A stretch of 64,000 bases of DNA, from NCBI GenBank assembly GCA_009783025.1, contig WRHY01000004.1, positions 62,001 to 126,000 on the forward strand, written 5' to 3'. Origin of the DNA: Desulfovibrionaceae bacterium (GTDB taxonomy: Bacteria; Desulfobacterota; Desulfovibrionia; Desulfovibrionales; Desulfovibrionaceae). A program made the position numbers and the translations under genes. This document shows, piece by piece, positions 7,405-17,106 of this stretch (its first letter is position 1; every line of letters begins with the position of its first letter). The notes beneath the pieces are model-generated. The model was given only the letters and a program-made list of their open reading frames with translations, made no database searches and had not been told where the DNA came from.

Positions 7405-8340
7405 ATGGCAATCATTCCTTACATTGTCGCTTACGCGGGCATTGTGGCTTTTTGGGTGATTATAGCTTTCAGATGCATTGCTTATCTGAAAAAGCCCATG
7501 CATCTGCGTTGGGAACTGTACCCGGTGGCGCATGCAAAAGCCGGCCGGGCCGCCTATGGCGGCAGCTACCTGGAAGATTCCGGATGGTGGAGAAAAAAAC
7601 AAAACCCCTCCCTGCCTGGCGGCATAAAAGGCTTTGCAGTGGAATTTTTTTTGCTGCACAGCACATTATACAACAACCGCGCTCTCTGGTTTCGCACCTA
7701 TCCCTTTCATTTCGGCCTGTATATGCTGGCCGGCGTCTTGTGTCTGGCTCTGCTTGCATCTGTTCTGACCCTGCCAGGAGTACAGGGCGGCGTTATTCTC
7801 CCTGTTCTTGCCCGGCTGGGGAGCATTGCATCCCTGGCCGCCTTTCTGGGCATCGCAACCGGCTCGCTCGGACTGATACACTACCGCCTGGCTGTGCCGG
7901 ATCTGAAAATGTACAGTACGCCGGAACATTTTCTCAACTTGGGGCTGTTCCTCGGTCTGTCCGTTCTCGGGCTGGCCCTGTGTCTGACGCTCCCCTCATT
8001 TTTCGACAGTCTTTGTTCCTTCATGGCGGCGCTGCTGAGTTTCAGCTTTGTTCCGCAGGACAATGCCCTGTTCAGCCTGTTCATCATCTCTCTTTTCGCC
8101 CTTATCGCCTACATCCCTGCCACGCATATGGGGCATTTCTTCATGAAATACTTCCTGTGGCACGATATCCGCTGGGGCGATCAGCCCACTCAGGATAACC
8201 CGGAAACGCAGCGGAAAATCGATGCGGCCCTTACGCGCCCGGTATCCTGGAAAGGCGGGCACATTGCGGGCGGCGGCGGAAAGTCATGGGCGGAAACCGC
8301 CTTGAGCAAACCAACGGCCCCAAAGAAATACGACAGTTAA
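7405..8340 (+). CDS. Cytochrome-b-like membrane subunit (NarI/DsrM type)
   Basis: A 311-residue membrane protein with an N-terminal anchor (MAIIPYIVAYAGIVAFWVII), a cytoplasmic loop, and four further hydrophobic segments. His residues lie in likely transmembrane positions (TYPFHFGLYML, IHYRLAV, PATHMGHFFMKYF). This is the pattern of di-heme b subunits of nitrate reductase gamma and DsrM, which pass electrons between menaquinol and a cytoplasmic iron-sulfur partner. It starts 20 bp after the selenoprotein stop and precedes the Fe-S protein, so all three are probably one transcript and one complex. Heme ligation is inferred from His placement, and no close family name is recognised. Confidence 0.75.
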   Translation: MAIIPYIVAYAGIVAFWVIIAFRCIAYLKKPMHLRWELYPVAHAKAGRAAYGGSYLEDSGWWRKKQNPSLPGGIKGFAVEFFLLHSTLYNNRALWFRTYPFHFGLYMLAGVLCLALLASVLTLPGVQGGVILPVLARLGSIASLAAFLGIATGSLGLIHYRLAVPDLKMYSTPEHFLNLGLFLGLSVLGLALCLTLPSFFDSLCSFMAALLSFSFVPQDNALFSLFIISLFALIAYIPATHMGHFFMKYFLWHDIRWGDQPTQDNPETQRKIDAALTRPVSWKGGHIAGGGGKSWAETALSKPTAPKKYDS

Positions 8341-8345
8341 AGCGC

Positions 8346-9923
8346 ATGAAATCGCATATCACTTTACGGGACGTTTCCGACAAGGAAGGCACGCTTGCCA
8401 CTGTGGCGGCAAACGATCTCCTCAAGCTTCCCGTGGAATTTGAACCTATTGCCTGGAAAGAACTTTCCGGCGAAACTCAGGACAACTACTGTTGTATTCT
8501 GGACGATGTGTTGGTGCTGCGAATTCCCAGGCCCAAGACCCCGGAGGAAGAAGAGAAGCTGGTAAACAGGTTTCTGGACGGCATGCGCAAGCTGCTTGAT
8601 CCCGACAACAACTGGACCTTCCTGAGTATTCTGGAAACCAGTCTGAATTACTGCGCCCAGTGCAATTCATGCGCGCAGGCTTGCCACCTGTTCGAAGTTT
8701 CCAACCGGAATGAAATGTACCGCCCCAATCTGCGTTCGGAGCTTTTCCGTCGTATATATAAGCAATACATTGCCAGGAAGCCGTTTGCCAAATGGCGCTA
8801 CGGCGACGTGCGCCTCAACTGGAAAACCGTTGCCCGCCTGGGAGAAATGGCCTATCGTTGCACCCTGTGCCGCCGTTGCGCCCAGACGTGCCCCATCGGG
8901 GTGGACAACGCCCTCATCGCCCGCGAAATCCGCAAGGTGTTCAGCCAGGAACTGGGAATCAGCCCGCCGGAACTGCACGATAGTGGTTCCATGCTGCAAC
9001 TGGACGCCGGTCCATCCATCGAAAAAAACGCCGCCGCCGCTCAAAAGTACGTGGCATTCATAGACGAAAAATACTCTGCTGTAACCGGCTACACATTGCA
9101 TACCCCCTGGGATGTGCAGGGAGCGGACATCCTGTTCATTACCAACGTGGATCCGGCTATGGCCGATCCCGTCGGCATCGCGGCATTTTCCATCATTTTC
9201 CAGAAAGCGGGACTGTCCTTTACCTTGTCGAGCGAATTGGCCGGATACGGCCCCGCCAACTATGGCACCTTCTACGATGATGTGCAGTTCGCCCGCACGG
9301 CGATCCTGCATATGCGGGCCGCAAAAAAGCTCGGCGTCCAAAGAATCGTGATTGGAGAATGCGGACATGTGCAAAAGGCGCTGACGGTCATCGCGGACCG
9401 CGTTTTGCCGCGGGAGTTGAACATTCCCAGGGAAAGCTGCTTCCCTGTTCTGAGAGACATTGTTTTTTCAGGGAAAATAGCATTTGACCCGTCCAGAAAT
9501 GATTTTCCCGTTACCCTGCACGACCCGTGCAATATTGTCCGGCTTATGGGGGTGAATAAACCGCAACGTGAAATTCTGCGGTATCTGTGCCCGCAATTTC
9601 GTGAAATGACGCCCCACGGCGTGGAGAACTATTGTTGCGGCGGCGGAAGCGGCTTTGCCGTCATGACCCGCGATAATATTGAAGCCTGGAGATACAACCT
9701 GGGCGGGCGTAAAAAAATGTCCCAGATTTGCGGCGCGTTCCACGAGTGCCTCGGGCCTGAAACAAAAAAGTATATTTGCGCGCCGTGTGAAAGCTGCAAA
9801 GTACAAATCAGTGGAATGCTTGAAAGGAACGGGCTGCCCGGAAGAAATTCCATACATTGCAGCGGTATTGCTGAACTGATCGTTAATGCTATGGTTGACC
9901 TGAAGCCCGGATTTCTTGAATAA
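8346..9923 (+). CDS. (Fe-S)-binding oxidoreductase, HdrD/DsrK-like
   Basis: A 525-residue soluble electron-transfer protein. Two ferredoxin-type [4Fe-4S] motifs are visible: CAQCNSCAQACHLF and CTLCRRCAQTCPIG. Downstream are CCG-domain signatures: HDPCNIVRLMG, then NYCCGGGSGF, then CAPCESCK. These match the noncubane-cluster ligands of HdrB/HdrD and DsrK. By family analogy it takes electrons from the cytochrome-b-like subunit and reduces a disulfide or similar substrate. The ATG at 8346 follows the previous stop by 5 bp with a weak ribosome site; an ATG at 8286 overlapping the previous gene is a possible alternative. It ends the operon, 12 bp from a convergent gene, with no clear terminator. 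Confidence 0.85.
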   Translation: MKSHITLRDVSDKEGTLATVAANDLLKLPVEFEPIAWKELSGETQDNYCCILDDVLVLRIPRPKTPEEEEKLVNRFLDGMRKLLDPDNNWTFLSILETSLNYCAQCNSCAQACHLFEVSNRNEMYRPNLRSELFRRIYKQYIARKPFAKWRYGDVRLNWKTVARLGEMAYRCTLCRRCAQTCPIGVDNALIAREIRKVFSQELGISPPELHDSGSMLQLDAGPSIEKNAAAAQKYVAFIDEKYSAVTGYTLHTPWDVQGADILFITNVDPAMADPVGIAAFSIIFQKAGLSFTLSSELAGYGPANYGTFYDDVQFARTAILHMRAAKKLGVQRIVIGECGHVQKALTVIADRVLPRELNIPRESCFPVLRDIVFSGKIAFDPSRNDFPVTLHDPCNIVRLMGVNKPQREILRYLCPQFREMTPHGVENYCCGGGSGFAVMTRDNIEAWRYNLGGRKKMSQICGAFHECLGPETKKYICAPCESCKVQISGMLERNGLPGRNSIHCSGIAELIVNAMVDLKPGFLE

Positions 9924-9935
9924 GCGGATACAGTT

Positions 9936-10988
9936 TCACACAAAACAACCCTGCAAAACAGGGTCGTGGTCAAGCATGCGCTCGATCTCGGGCAGGCGGT
10001 CACGCACGGAAAGGATGGTATAGAAATCTTCCTTGATCGAAGGCGCGATGCGGACAGCCTCCAGCCATTCAGCGCGGGAAAAGGGATCTTTGCGGACTTC
10101 TTCCCAGAAGCCGGTTTGCTGGAAGAGGCGATCGATGGTGTCAGTATGCTTCCCTTGCAGACGGCTGATAATGTAGGAAGCCACGCCGACCTGCAAGCCG
10201 TGCAGGCGGGGGCGTTGGGAAGTGGCGTCCAGAGCGTGGGAGATAAGATGTTCGCTGCCGCTGACCGGCCGGGAGGAACCGCAGATTTCCATGGCAATGC
10301 CGTTGAGCATGAGCGCGGTGCCGAGCAGAGCCGTGCCCGCATCATCAAAGCCCGGCGCGGCGAGGAACTGGTACACCGAAGCGTCTGAAAGCAGGGCGGC
10401 GAGATCATTCACAGGCTCGCCGGTTTTGTGAAAAGCGAGCTTCCAGTCCCGCACAGCGGTAAATTTGGAGACCAGATCGCCCACACCGGAAAGCCAGAGC
10501 GGCTTGGGCGCGTCCAGGCAGATGCCCACATCCAGAACAATGCCCTGGGGCATGGTCGCGGGCAGGGAGCGTCGCTTGCCGTCAATGGTCAGGCTGGCCT
10601 GGGGACTGCAAAATCCGTCGTTGGACAGTGAGGTCGGCACAGCAATGTAGGGCATTCTGGCCAGAAAGGCGACGTACTTTGCCGTGTCCAGGGCTTTGCC
10701 GCCACCGATGCCGACAATGGCGCGGATTTTTTTCGGCAGGAGGCTGAAGAGTCGGACAGCCTCCTCAAAGCTGTTATCGTCCACGCTTATCCAGTCCGCG
10801 ATGCTAACGTCCGCGTCGATAATGGAGGTCCGGGCTTTTTGCGCAAGCGGGTCCGGCAGGGGACTTGCCAGCACAAGAACCGGGTTGTCGTTGTTCCGTT
10901 GCAGGTACAGGCCGAGGCGGCCGAGTGCGTCCCGTTTGATGCGCACCAGCGTGGGGATGCGAATTTGCGTGCGTGTATCCGTCGTCAT
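9936..10988 (-). CDS. Iron-containing alcohol dehydrogenase, glycerol-1-phosphate dehydrogenase-like
   Basis: A 350-residue protein of the dehydroquinate-synthase/Fe-ADH fold. It has the nucleotide loop AIVGIGGGKALDTAKYVA, the block IAVPTSLSNDGFCSPQAS and metal-ligand candidates in SGVGDLVSKFTAVRDW, GSEHLISHALD and RLHGLQVGVA. The SNDGFCSP segment and the His spacing resemble AraM/EgsA sn-glycerol-1-phosphate dehydrogenases, giving dihydroxyacetone phosphate reduction as the likely reaction, though the substrate is inferred. The start ATG is 4 bp after the stop of the upstream alpha-2-macroglobulin gene, with GTGGAG overlapping that stop as ribosome site, so the pair is translationally coupled. 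Confidence 0.75.
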   Translation of the reverse strand: MTTDTRTQIRIPTLVRIKRDALGRLGLYLQRNNDNPVLVLASPLPDPLAQKARTSIIDADVSIADWISVDDNSFEEAVRLFSLLPKKIRAIVGIGGGKALDTAKYVAFLARMPYIAVPTSLSNDGFCSPQASLTIDGKRRSLPATMPQGIVLDVGICLDAPKPLWLSGVGDLVSKFTAVRDWKLAFHKTGEPVNDLAALLSDASVYQFLAAPGFDDAGTALLGTALMLNGIAMEICGSSRPVSGSEHLISHALDATSQRPRLHGLQVGVASYIISRLQGKHTDTIDRLFQQTGFWEEVRKDPFSRAEWLEAVRIAPSIKEDFYTILSVRDRLPEIERMLDHDPVLQGCFV

Positions 10989-10992
10989 TATT

Positions 10993-13900
10993 TTACTCCA
11001 CGTTGAGCACACCTGTTGCCGTAACCGCGCTGAACGCCGGGTCGTACATGGCGTCAGCGGCCAGCGGGGGAAGCACGTAGGTGCCTCTGCTGACCGCGCG
11101 CAGAGAATAGCTGTAGGTTGTTTTTGTTCGTACCTGGTCAAAAAAGACGAGCAACCGGTCTTCACGGATGTCGATGAACATGCCGTCCGGCCCGGAAGCG
11201 CCGCCCTCCCGGTCATTATCCGGCTCCGCGCCATCGTTGTTCGCGGAAGCGGCATTGCCTTTCAGGCGCGCATTTTCGATTTCCATGCCGCCGGGCAGAA
11301 GATCGGAAAGGGCCAGATCATGAACAGGGCTTTGCGGGATGATTGTCAACTCTACGATGACCCGGTCGCCCTTTTTGAGCGCTGCCTTGCCCGAAGACAG
11401 GTCAATGACCGTGCCGTCCGGTCTTTTCCAGACCCGCTGGATGGCAAGGCCCGTGGATGCGGGCGCGGGCGGCTCCAGCGGAGCGCCGCGCAGGTTGTAC
11501 ACGCACCAGGCCTGGCCTTTGCCTTCCACCTGCACGCGCAGGCCGGGAGCGGTTCCGTCACTGTTCAGGAGTGTTTCCGCATTGCTGACGATAAGACGTT
11601 CGCCGTTTTTCACGGTTTGCGTCGCGCCGCCTTCCAGCGTGACCTGGGCCGTATAGTCGCCCTGTCCGCCGCCGGTTTTCTCCAGATACGCGCCGAGCGC
11701 CATAGAGGCCATGCCGGCCTCCTGGACGCTGTACCAACGCGCCTTGATGATGCGCGATGCAAGGTCAATGCACAGTTCCGTGGTTTTGGGGTCTGCCGGG
11801 GCGATGTGGGACCAAAGGTACAGGAGCAGACTTCTGTTGCGCAGGTCGCTCTCAAGGCTCAGGTTGTCCTGCGCTTTGAGGCCGGAAAGGCCTAAGGATT
11901 CCTCGCGCAGTTCTTTAAGCGCGCTGCTGTTGCCCGCCTTGAGCGCTTTGGCTCCGGCCAGGAAAATACGGCCGGAAGGCAGGAGCTTGTCCTGCTGTTC
12001 GCTCAGGTGCTGTATCCAGCCGAGCGGCGCCTGCCCGGCCCTGGTGAGCACAAACGCGGCATAGGCTTTGGTGGTGTAGGCGGCTTTATCGCCGCCCAGG
12101 GCCTCGGCGGGAGCGGCAAGCACCAGACGCAGATAGCCCAGAACGTTTTCCAGAGCCGCTTCGGGCACCGGCGTCCGCGCCTTGGCTTCCACCAGGAAAA
12201 AGGCCGCGTTCACGCTACGCCAGGGCGTGGATGCGCTGTAGCCGGGCCAGGCCGTGAAACCGCCGTCAGGGGTTTGCATGGCCAGGATGCGCGACACAGC
12301 GTCAGCAAGGACGCTCTTGGCCTCGGCCTCGGCCTTTGCGGCCGCTGCGCTGTCGGCCGGGTCAGGGAGCATGGCTTCGCGCACAGCCCCGAGCGTCAGG
12401 TAGGGCCAGGCCTGGGAAGTTACCTGTTCCAGGCAGCCGTATGGATACTCGCGCAGATACTCCAGCATGGGCAACACCGCGAGGGCCGGGGATTTGTCCA
12501 CGGAGAACACGGTACGCAGATTGCCGGGCAGCCAGACGCCGGGCAGGGTCAGGGTCTGCTCCTGGCCCGCGCGGATCAGGGCCGCCGTTGTGACGCTGCC
12601 GCGTGGATAAGGAGGCCGCACCGCCACTTCGAGGGTTTTGCTGAAGCTGAGATCATCCCGGCCGGGAACCGTGACCTGTATGGTGATGGTGGCAATACCC
12701 TGTTCACGCAGGGCCGTGGCCGCAAGTTCCAGACTGTGGGTTATCGGCTTGCCCTGATCATGTCCGGCTTGGCCTGCTCGATCAAGGGGAATGGTTTTTT
12801 CCGTCTCGCCCTGGATGGTGAGCGGACCGGCAGCGCTGACGCGCAGCAGGGCCTCGCCTTGCAGCGGCTTTTCAGCGGGCAGGGCAAAGAGTCTCACTGA
12901 AAGATCAAAGGCGTCGCCCGGCGCTACGGCGCGGGGCGCGGCGGTTTCAACAACGATATCGCGGGCAAAGCGGATATTGGCATCAGCCGAAGCAAAGCGG
13001 TTTTCCGACGCGCCCACGATCATGAGCCGTCCTTTGCCGGAGTATTCCGGGATATCGAAAGCGGCCAGGCCTTGTCCGTTGGCATCGGTTTTCACCGTGG
13101 GCAGGAAGGCCGCGAGGAAAACTTGCTGTGTGGAAAGGGAACCCTGGTAATCGGCCGCGCTCGCGTCGCCGCCGGGTTTGAGCAGGGGCGTGGCCTTGGC
13201 TTCGGGCCTGAGCAGAGCGTCAAAGGCGTCGTAGCTCCTGCCCACGGCGCGGCGGCGCTCCATGAAATAGGCCACGGGGTCCGGGGTACGGAAGGCGGTC
13301 AGGGAGAGAATGCCCTCATCCACAAGGGCGACGGAGAATTCCCCCTCGACCGGCGTGCCCTGCTCGTCGGTCACGGTAAAGGGAACGCTCAGGGGAGCGC
13401 TCGGCGCGGCGCGCTCGGGCGTGCTGGCCGCGACGTTCAGGGTATGCGGCTCCTTGTCCAGGAGCAGCCCGGTCATGCCGTAAGCGCGGTGGGCGTACCA
13501 CTCGCGATTCTCGGCCCGCACCGGACGGATGACCCAGGCCGTGACGCTGATGTTCGGATCCATGTCCGCAGTGACCGGAATGTCCAGTTCCGCGGACGGC
13601 TGATCAAGGGACAACACGCGGGTGGATAGCTGTTCGCCGTGCTCCAGGCCGAGCAGCAGGGTCCCGGCAAAGGGCGCTTTAAGGCTGAGGCGGGCCGTCT
13701 CGCCGGGCCGGTAGTTCTTTTTATCAAACACGAGTTCCACCGCGTCCATGCGGCCCGTACCCTCATCATCCCAGCTTTCCCCGCTCCAGGCGTTCAAACG
13801 CCGCGAGGCCACCACGGTTCCGTCTTCCGTGGCCACGCGCACCAGATAGACGCCGCGTTGCCGGGGGGTGAATTGCAGCAGCGCGCGGCCGTCACTGCTT

Positions 13901-16623
13901 TCCAGAGACTGGCTGCTCTCGGGAATAAAGCGTTCATTCCAGGTGTAAACATAGCGCCCGTCTTTATAAATGGTATGCCAGTTGCTGCGTACCAGGGATA
14001 TTTCGGCTTTCAGCCTGCCGCTCTGCACGGCCTTGCCGTCCGGATCCACGGCCGCGATGCGGATGGTTCCGGCCTGGCCCGGAACAAGATGTTCGCCGTC
14101 AAGTTTCAGCCCGAGCAAATAGGGCGTGGGGAACCAGGTGGCCGTGCCGGTCTGGCTGGTCCAGCGCCCGCCGTCCTCCTGCACGCTGCCTACCAGCAGC
14201 ACGTGAAGGAGAGCCGGGGGAAGCCAGTCCGCCGGAGCCTTGAACAAAGGTTCGCTGAGTCCCTTGCTGTCCAGTTGGCCGCTGATGAAGTTCAGGTGCG
14301 ACTGGGTGGAAAACTTGCGTTCGCCGTCGCCGAAGAGATATCCGTCCCAGCCTTCGGGCGTGAAGGCCTTGGGCGAGACGCGATAACCCAGTTCAAAGTT
14401 CAGATCCGCGCCGGGAGCGCCGAACAGGTATTGCCCGGACAGGCCGACAGGCAGTTCCTGCCCGCCAATAAAGCGCTCCGCTCCGGGCGTGACCGCCACC
14501 TCCAGACGGGGAGGCACAAAGTCTTCCACGGAAAAGAAGGCGTTGCCTATGGCGCGGTTTTTTTGTCCGGGTATTTCAACCGAGACCCGGTATTCGCCGG
14601 TGGGCGCGGAAGGAGGCAGGGCAAAGGAATGCTGTACGCCGCCCTCTTTGGACAACGTGGCCGAGCCTTTACTGAGTTCCAGCCCGCGCGGGGAAAAAAT
14701 ACGGAACAAAACCGGGAAGGGAGACGGCGCCTGGTGCCGCTTGTCGCGCACAAAAGCTTTCACGTCCACGCTTTCGCCGGGGCGGAACACCCCGCGCGGA
14801 GTGTACACGAACGCCTCATAGCCGCTTTCCAGGTAGGAACGCCGGGCCGGATCTTCCAGTTCGACGCCCGCGCTCCCTTCCAGCGCCAGGAAGGTGATGT
14901 CGTCTTCCCCGCCGGAAGCAACGCGCACGGTTACCACCGAAGGGGTAAGCTGGCTGTCCCATTCTTCGCCGCGCTTGTGTGTGAATACGCCGTCCGCGCC
15001 GGTGCGGCCTTCGGCAATGAGCTGGTTGCTGCGCGAGTAAACTTTGACCTCGGCATTGGGCAGAGACTTGGCCGAACTTAAACCGCTGGCAAAAACCGTG
15101 ATGCCGGAAGGGAAGGTTCGGGCGGTCACGCCTATGTCCGTGAGCACCACCAGGCGCTCTTCGGAACCGGCGTAGGCATACATGGTTCTGCCTCTTTCAT
15201 CCTTGTATTCCTGGTAGCCGCGCACCGTGAGCATAAAGACCCCGCGCCTGCCCGGAGCCAGGTTTTCCAGGTCAATCGCGCGCCGCTGCACCTCGTTTTT
15301 CCTGACTTCGCCAAGGATAACTTCCTTGAAAGCGATATTGCGCATCATGTCCTGCACCCGGTAGTCGGGTTCCAGGCTCATGAAAGGCAGGTTGTTGTCA
15401 TACTGCCGTTGCAGGGAAAAGGTGACCTGGTTCACGTTGACCAGATCCAGGCCCACGCGGCCGCCGAACACCGGGCTGAGGAAATGCCCCGGTTCGGCAA
15501 AACGGACGGCGGGTTGGTAATCCTGCACGGTAAAGGTCCGGGTCTGCGCTTCTTTGAGCACCCGACCCGAGGCGTCGGTCAGGCCGGGCTTCAGGGTCAC
15601 GCTGATTAGCAGGCCCGGCTCGAGTTTTTCCTGGAAGCGCAAGGAACCGGCATCATTGGCCAGGATATAGGGGAGCGCGGGCGTGACTTCGATGAAATCC
15701 CGCTGATCATGGCTGGCCAGGGACCGGTCGAACCCGAAGATCGCGTAAAGACTGCCCCTGCGGTCTTCACCGCCGTAAGGGCCATACATTTTCAGGGGTG
15801 AGGGCTCTTCCCCGGCGCCTTCAATACTGGCCACGCCACCTCCGGCGGCTTTGGGATCAGGCAGGGTGAAATTTACGCTGTAGGGCTTTTCATACCCGAG
15901 GGGAAATTCGTCACTGTCCTTGTCCGGGATTAGGGCCACAGTGATCTTGGGACGATAGTGGCCCAATTTGACTTCAATGGTGAAACTATTTCGTTCTTCC
16001 TGGGAGCGCAAGGTAAAGGGCAGGGCTTCGCCGCTTTCGGCATCCGTGATCTTCAGGTGGGACTCCAGCGCCTTGGGTTGCAGGGGGCGGCTGAAGTCAA
16101 GATCCAGAAGCAGGGTGGCACTTTCCGCATTGAACTGGCCGGGCAGTGCCCGGATGACTTTGGGGGCTTCGGTGCGGAAGGAAAAAAGATAGCGCACGGG
16201 GCGGCCGTCCAGGGACGTAAGATCGTCACGGAAGCGGACCACGTATTTTTTGCCGGGACGATAGGCCTCGGAAGCCATGAAGGCAATGCTTCTGTCAGTC
16301 AGCCAGCGGCCTTCGCCTTCCATGGCCGGGAGGATGGAGAAGGGCATGTTCTCCGGAGATACCGGCAGGTTCACGGCGTCGCTTTTGATCATGGGCGCGG
16401 AAAAGGTGATCAGCATGGGCTTTTTGCGGGCCAGGATATCACTGTCCATTAAGGCCACACTGGTGATGGACACTGGCAGGACGCCAGATGCGCCGTTGCT
16501 TTCTTCCGCCTGCTTTTGCCGGGCGGAAGACGGGCCGAAGATATCGTTGCCGCCGGAGAAAAGGGCCACGGCGAGAAGCGCGAGTATGACGCCAAGAGCG
16601 GTGAACAGGAGATTTTTTTTCAT
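10993..16623 (-). CDS. Bacterial alpha-2-macroglobulin (YfaS type)
   Basis: A 1876-residue periplasmic or envelope protease-trapping protein and the longest gene in the window. It begins with a signal peptide or anchor (MKKNLLFTALGVILALLAVALF). Mid-protein MG domains include GVFRPGESVDVKAFVRD. A thioester motif YPYGCLEQVTS lies near residue 1396, followed by the alpha-helical thioester domain (MQTPDGGFTAWPGY). The CLEQ core is intact, so covalent trapping of proteases is expected. In many bacteria the partner PbpC is adjacent; here the next gene is a dehydrogenase instead. No lipobox is obvious after the hydrophobic segment, so anchoring by an uncleaved helix is possible. Confidence 0.93.
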   Translation of the reverse strand: MKKNLLFTALGVILALLAVALFSGGNDIFGPSSARQKQAEESNGASGVLPVSITSVALMDSDILARKKPMLITFSAPMIKSDAVNLPVSPENMPFSILPAMEGEGRWLTDRSIAFMASEAYRPGKKYVVRFRDDLTSLDGRPVRYLFSFRTEAPKVIRALPGQFNAESATLLLDLDFSRPLQPKALESHLKITDAESGEALPFTLRSQEERNSFTIEVKLGHYRPKITVALIPDKDSDEFPLGYEKPYSVNFTLPDPKAAGGGVASIEGAGEEPSPLKMYGPYGGEDRRGSLYAIFGFDRSLASHDQRDFIEVTPALPYILANDAGSLRFQEKLEPGLLISVTLKPGLTDASGRVLKEAQTRTFTVQDYQPAVRFAEPGHFLSPVFGGRVGLDLVNVNQVTFSLQRQYDNNLPFMSLEPDYRVQDMMRNIAFKEVILGEVRKNEVQRRAIDLENLAPGRRGVFMLTVRGYQEYKDERGRTMYAYAGSEERLVVLTDIGVTARTFPSGITVFASGLSSAKSLPNAEVKVYSRSNQLIAEGRTGADGVFTHKRGEEWDSQLTPSVVTVRVASGGEDDITFLALEGSAGVELEDPARRSYLESGYEAFVYTPRGVFRPGESVDVKAFVRDKRHQAPSPFPVLFRIFSPRGLELSKGSATLSKEGGVQHSFALPPSAPTGEYRVSVEIPGQKNRAIGNAFFSVEDFVPPRLEVAVTPGAERFIGGQELPVGLSGQYLFGAPGADLNFELGYRVSPKAFTPEGWDGYLFGDGERKFSTQSHLNFISGQLDSKGLSEPLFKAPADWLPPALLHVLLVGSVQEDGGRWTSQTGTATWFPTPYLLGLKLDGEHLVPGQAGTIRIAAVDPDGKAVQSGRLKAEISLVRSNWHTIYKDGRYVYTWNERFIPESSQSLESSDGRALLQFTPRQRGVYLVRVATEDGTVVASRRLNAWSGESWDDEGTGRMDAVELVFDKKNYRPGETARLSLKAPFAGTLLLGLEHGEQLSTRVLSLDQPSAELDIPVTADMDPNISVTAWVIRPVRAENREWYAHRAYGMTGLLLDKEPHTLNVAASTPERAAPSAPLSVPFTVTDEQGTPVEGEFSVALVDEGILSLTAFRTPDPVAYFMERRRAVGRSYDAFDALLRPEAKATPLLKPGGDASAADYQGSLSTQQVFLAAFLPTVKTDANGQGLAAFDIPEYSGKGRLMIVGASENRFASADANIRFARDIVVETAAPRAVAPGDAFDLSVRLFALPAEKPLQGEALLRVSAAGPLTIQGETEKTIPLDRAGQAGHDQGKPITHSLELAATALREQGIATITIQVTVPGRDDLSFSKTLEVAVRPPYPRGSVTTAALIRAGQEQTLTLPGVWLPGNLRTVFSVDKSPALAVLPMLEYLREYPYGCLEQVTSQAWPYLTLGAVREAMLPDPADSAAAAKAEAEAKSVLADAVSRILAMQTPDGGFTAWPGYSASTPWRSVNAAFFLVEAKARTPVPEAALENVLGYLRLVLAAPAEALGGDKAAYTTKAYAAFVLTRAGQAPLGWIQHLSEQQDKLLPSGRIFLAGAKALKAGNSSALKELREESLGLSGLKAQDNLSLESDLRNRSLLLYLWSHIAPADPKTTELCIDLASRIIKARWYSVQEAGMASMALGAYLEKTGGGQGDYTAQVTLEGGATQTVKNGERLIVSNAETLLNSDGTAPGLRVQVEGKGQAWCVYNLRGAPLEPPAPASTGLAIQRVWKRPDGTVIDLSSGKAALKKGDRVIVELTIIPQSPVHDLALSDLLPGGMEIENARLKGNAASANNDGAEPDNDREGGASGPDGMFIDIREDRLLVFFDQVRTKTTYSYSLRAVSRGTYVLPPLAADAMYDPAFSAVTATGVLNVE

Positions 16624-16806
16624 GAAAATGCCCGGTTGGTAACAGTATATGAAGCATGAGAACCCGGCGCGGGCTCGCGGACGCCTGCCGTAGAAGGGCA
16701 GGAAAAAGGCCTTTTGGGCTGTTAATTGTTATGGTATGAGGAATGTGCGCTTACTGTCAAGCTGGCAGCGTAAGCGGTAAAATGTTCCACGTAATGAGGA
16801 CGTAAT
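16624..16806. other. Divergent intergenic region
   Basis: The 183-bp gap between the divergent alpha-2-macroglobulin and small membrane protein genes must hold both promoters. It is locally AT-rich around 16727-16800, but no box pair with good spacing stands out. Confidence 0.4.
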
Positions 16807-16980
16807 ATGAGACCCGGAGATCGTATTGTACGAGGCATTCTTATTGGCGGCGCCTTGGGCGCCTTCAGTACCATCTTCGGCCTGACGGAAAACATGTTTG
16901 TCGCCATCGGCATGGGCGCGGTGGCCGGTTTTTTTGCCGGGCTCACCCATGCCATGCTGGACAAAAAACGGAAACAGTAA
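16807..16980 (+). CDS. Small two-helix membrane protein, function unknown
   Basis: A 57-residue reading frame with a convincing start (GAGG 8 bp before the ATG). Its composition is two hydrophobic, glycine-rich segments (GILIGGALGAFSTIFGL and FVAIGMGAVAGFFAGLTHAM) joined by a short turn and ending in a basic tail DKKRKQ. That suggests a helical hairpin with the tail in the cytoplasm. It precedes a cell-wall M23 peptidase gene but is separated from it by three strong hairpins. No function is assigned. Confidence 0.6.
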   Translation: MRPGDRIVRGILIGGALGAFSTIFGLTENMFVAIGMGAVAGFFAGLTHAMLDKKRKQ

Positions 16981-16983
16981 GGA

Positions 16984-17081
16984 GAGCATTTGATAAAATG
17001 CTCTGGCCTTGTGACACATCGTGTCACAAGGCCTGCGAGATTGGCGTAGGCGGGCTTTGCCCGCCGTCAAGCGACAATCTC
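16984..17081 (+). terminator. Three consecutive hairpins between small membrane gene and M23 gene
   Basis: First, GAGCATTT/AAATGCTC (16984-17003). Second, a 13-bp perfect stem GGCCTTGTGACAC with a 3-nt loop (17005-17033). Third, GAGATTG/CAATCTC enclosing GGCGGGC/GCCCGCC (17037-17081). None has a clear T tract, so factor-dependent termination or RNA processing is as likely as intrinsic termination. Confidence 0.5.
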
Positions 17082-17106
17082 AAGCGCAAATAACTTAGGG
17101 TTCAGC

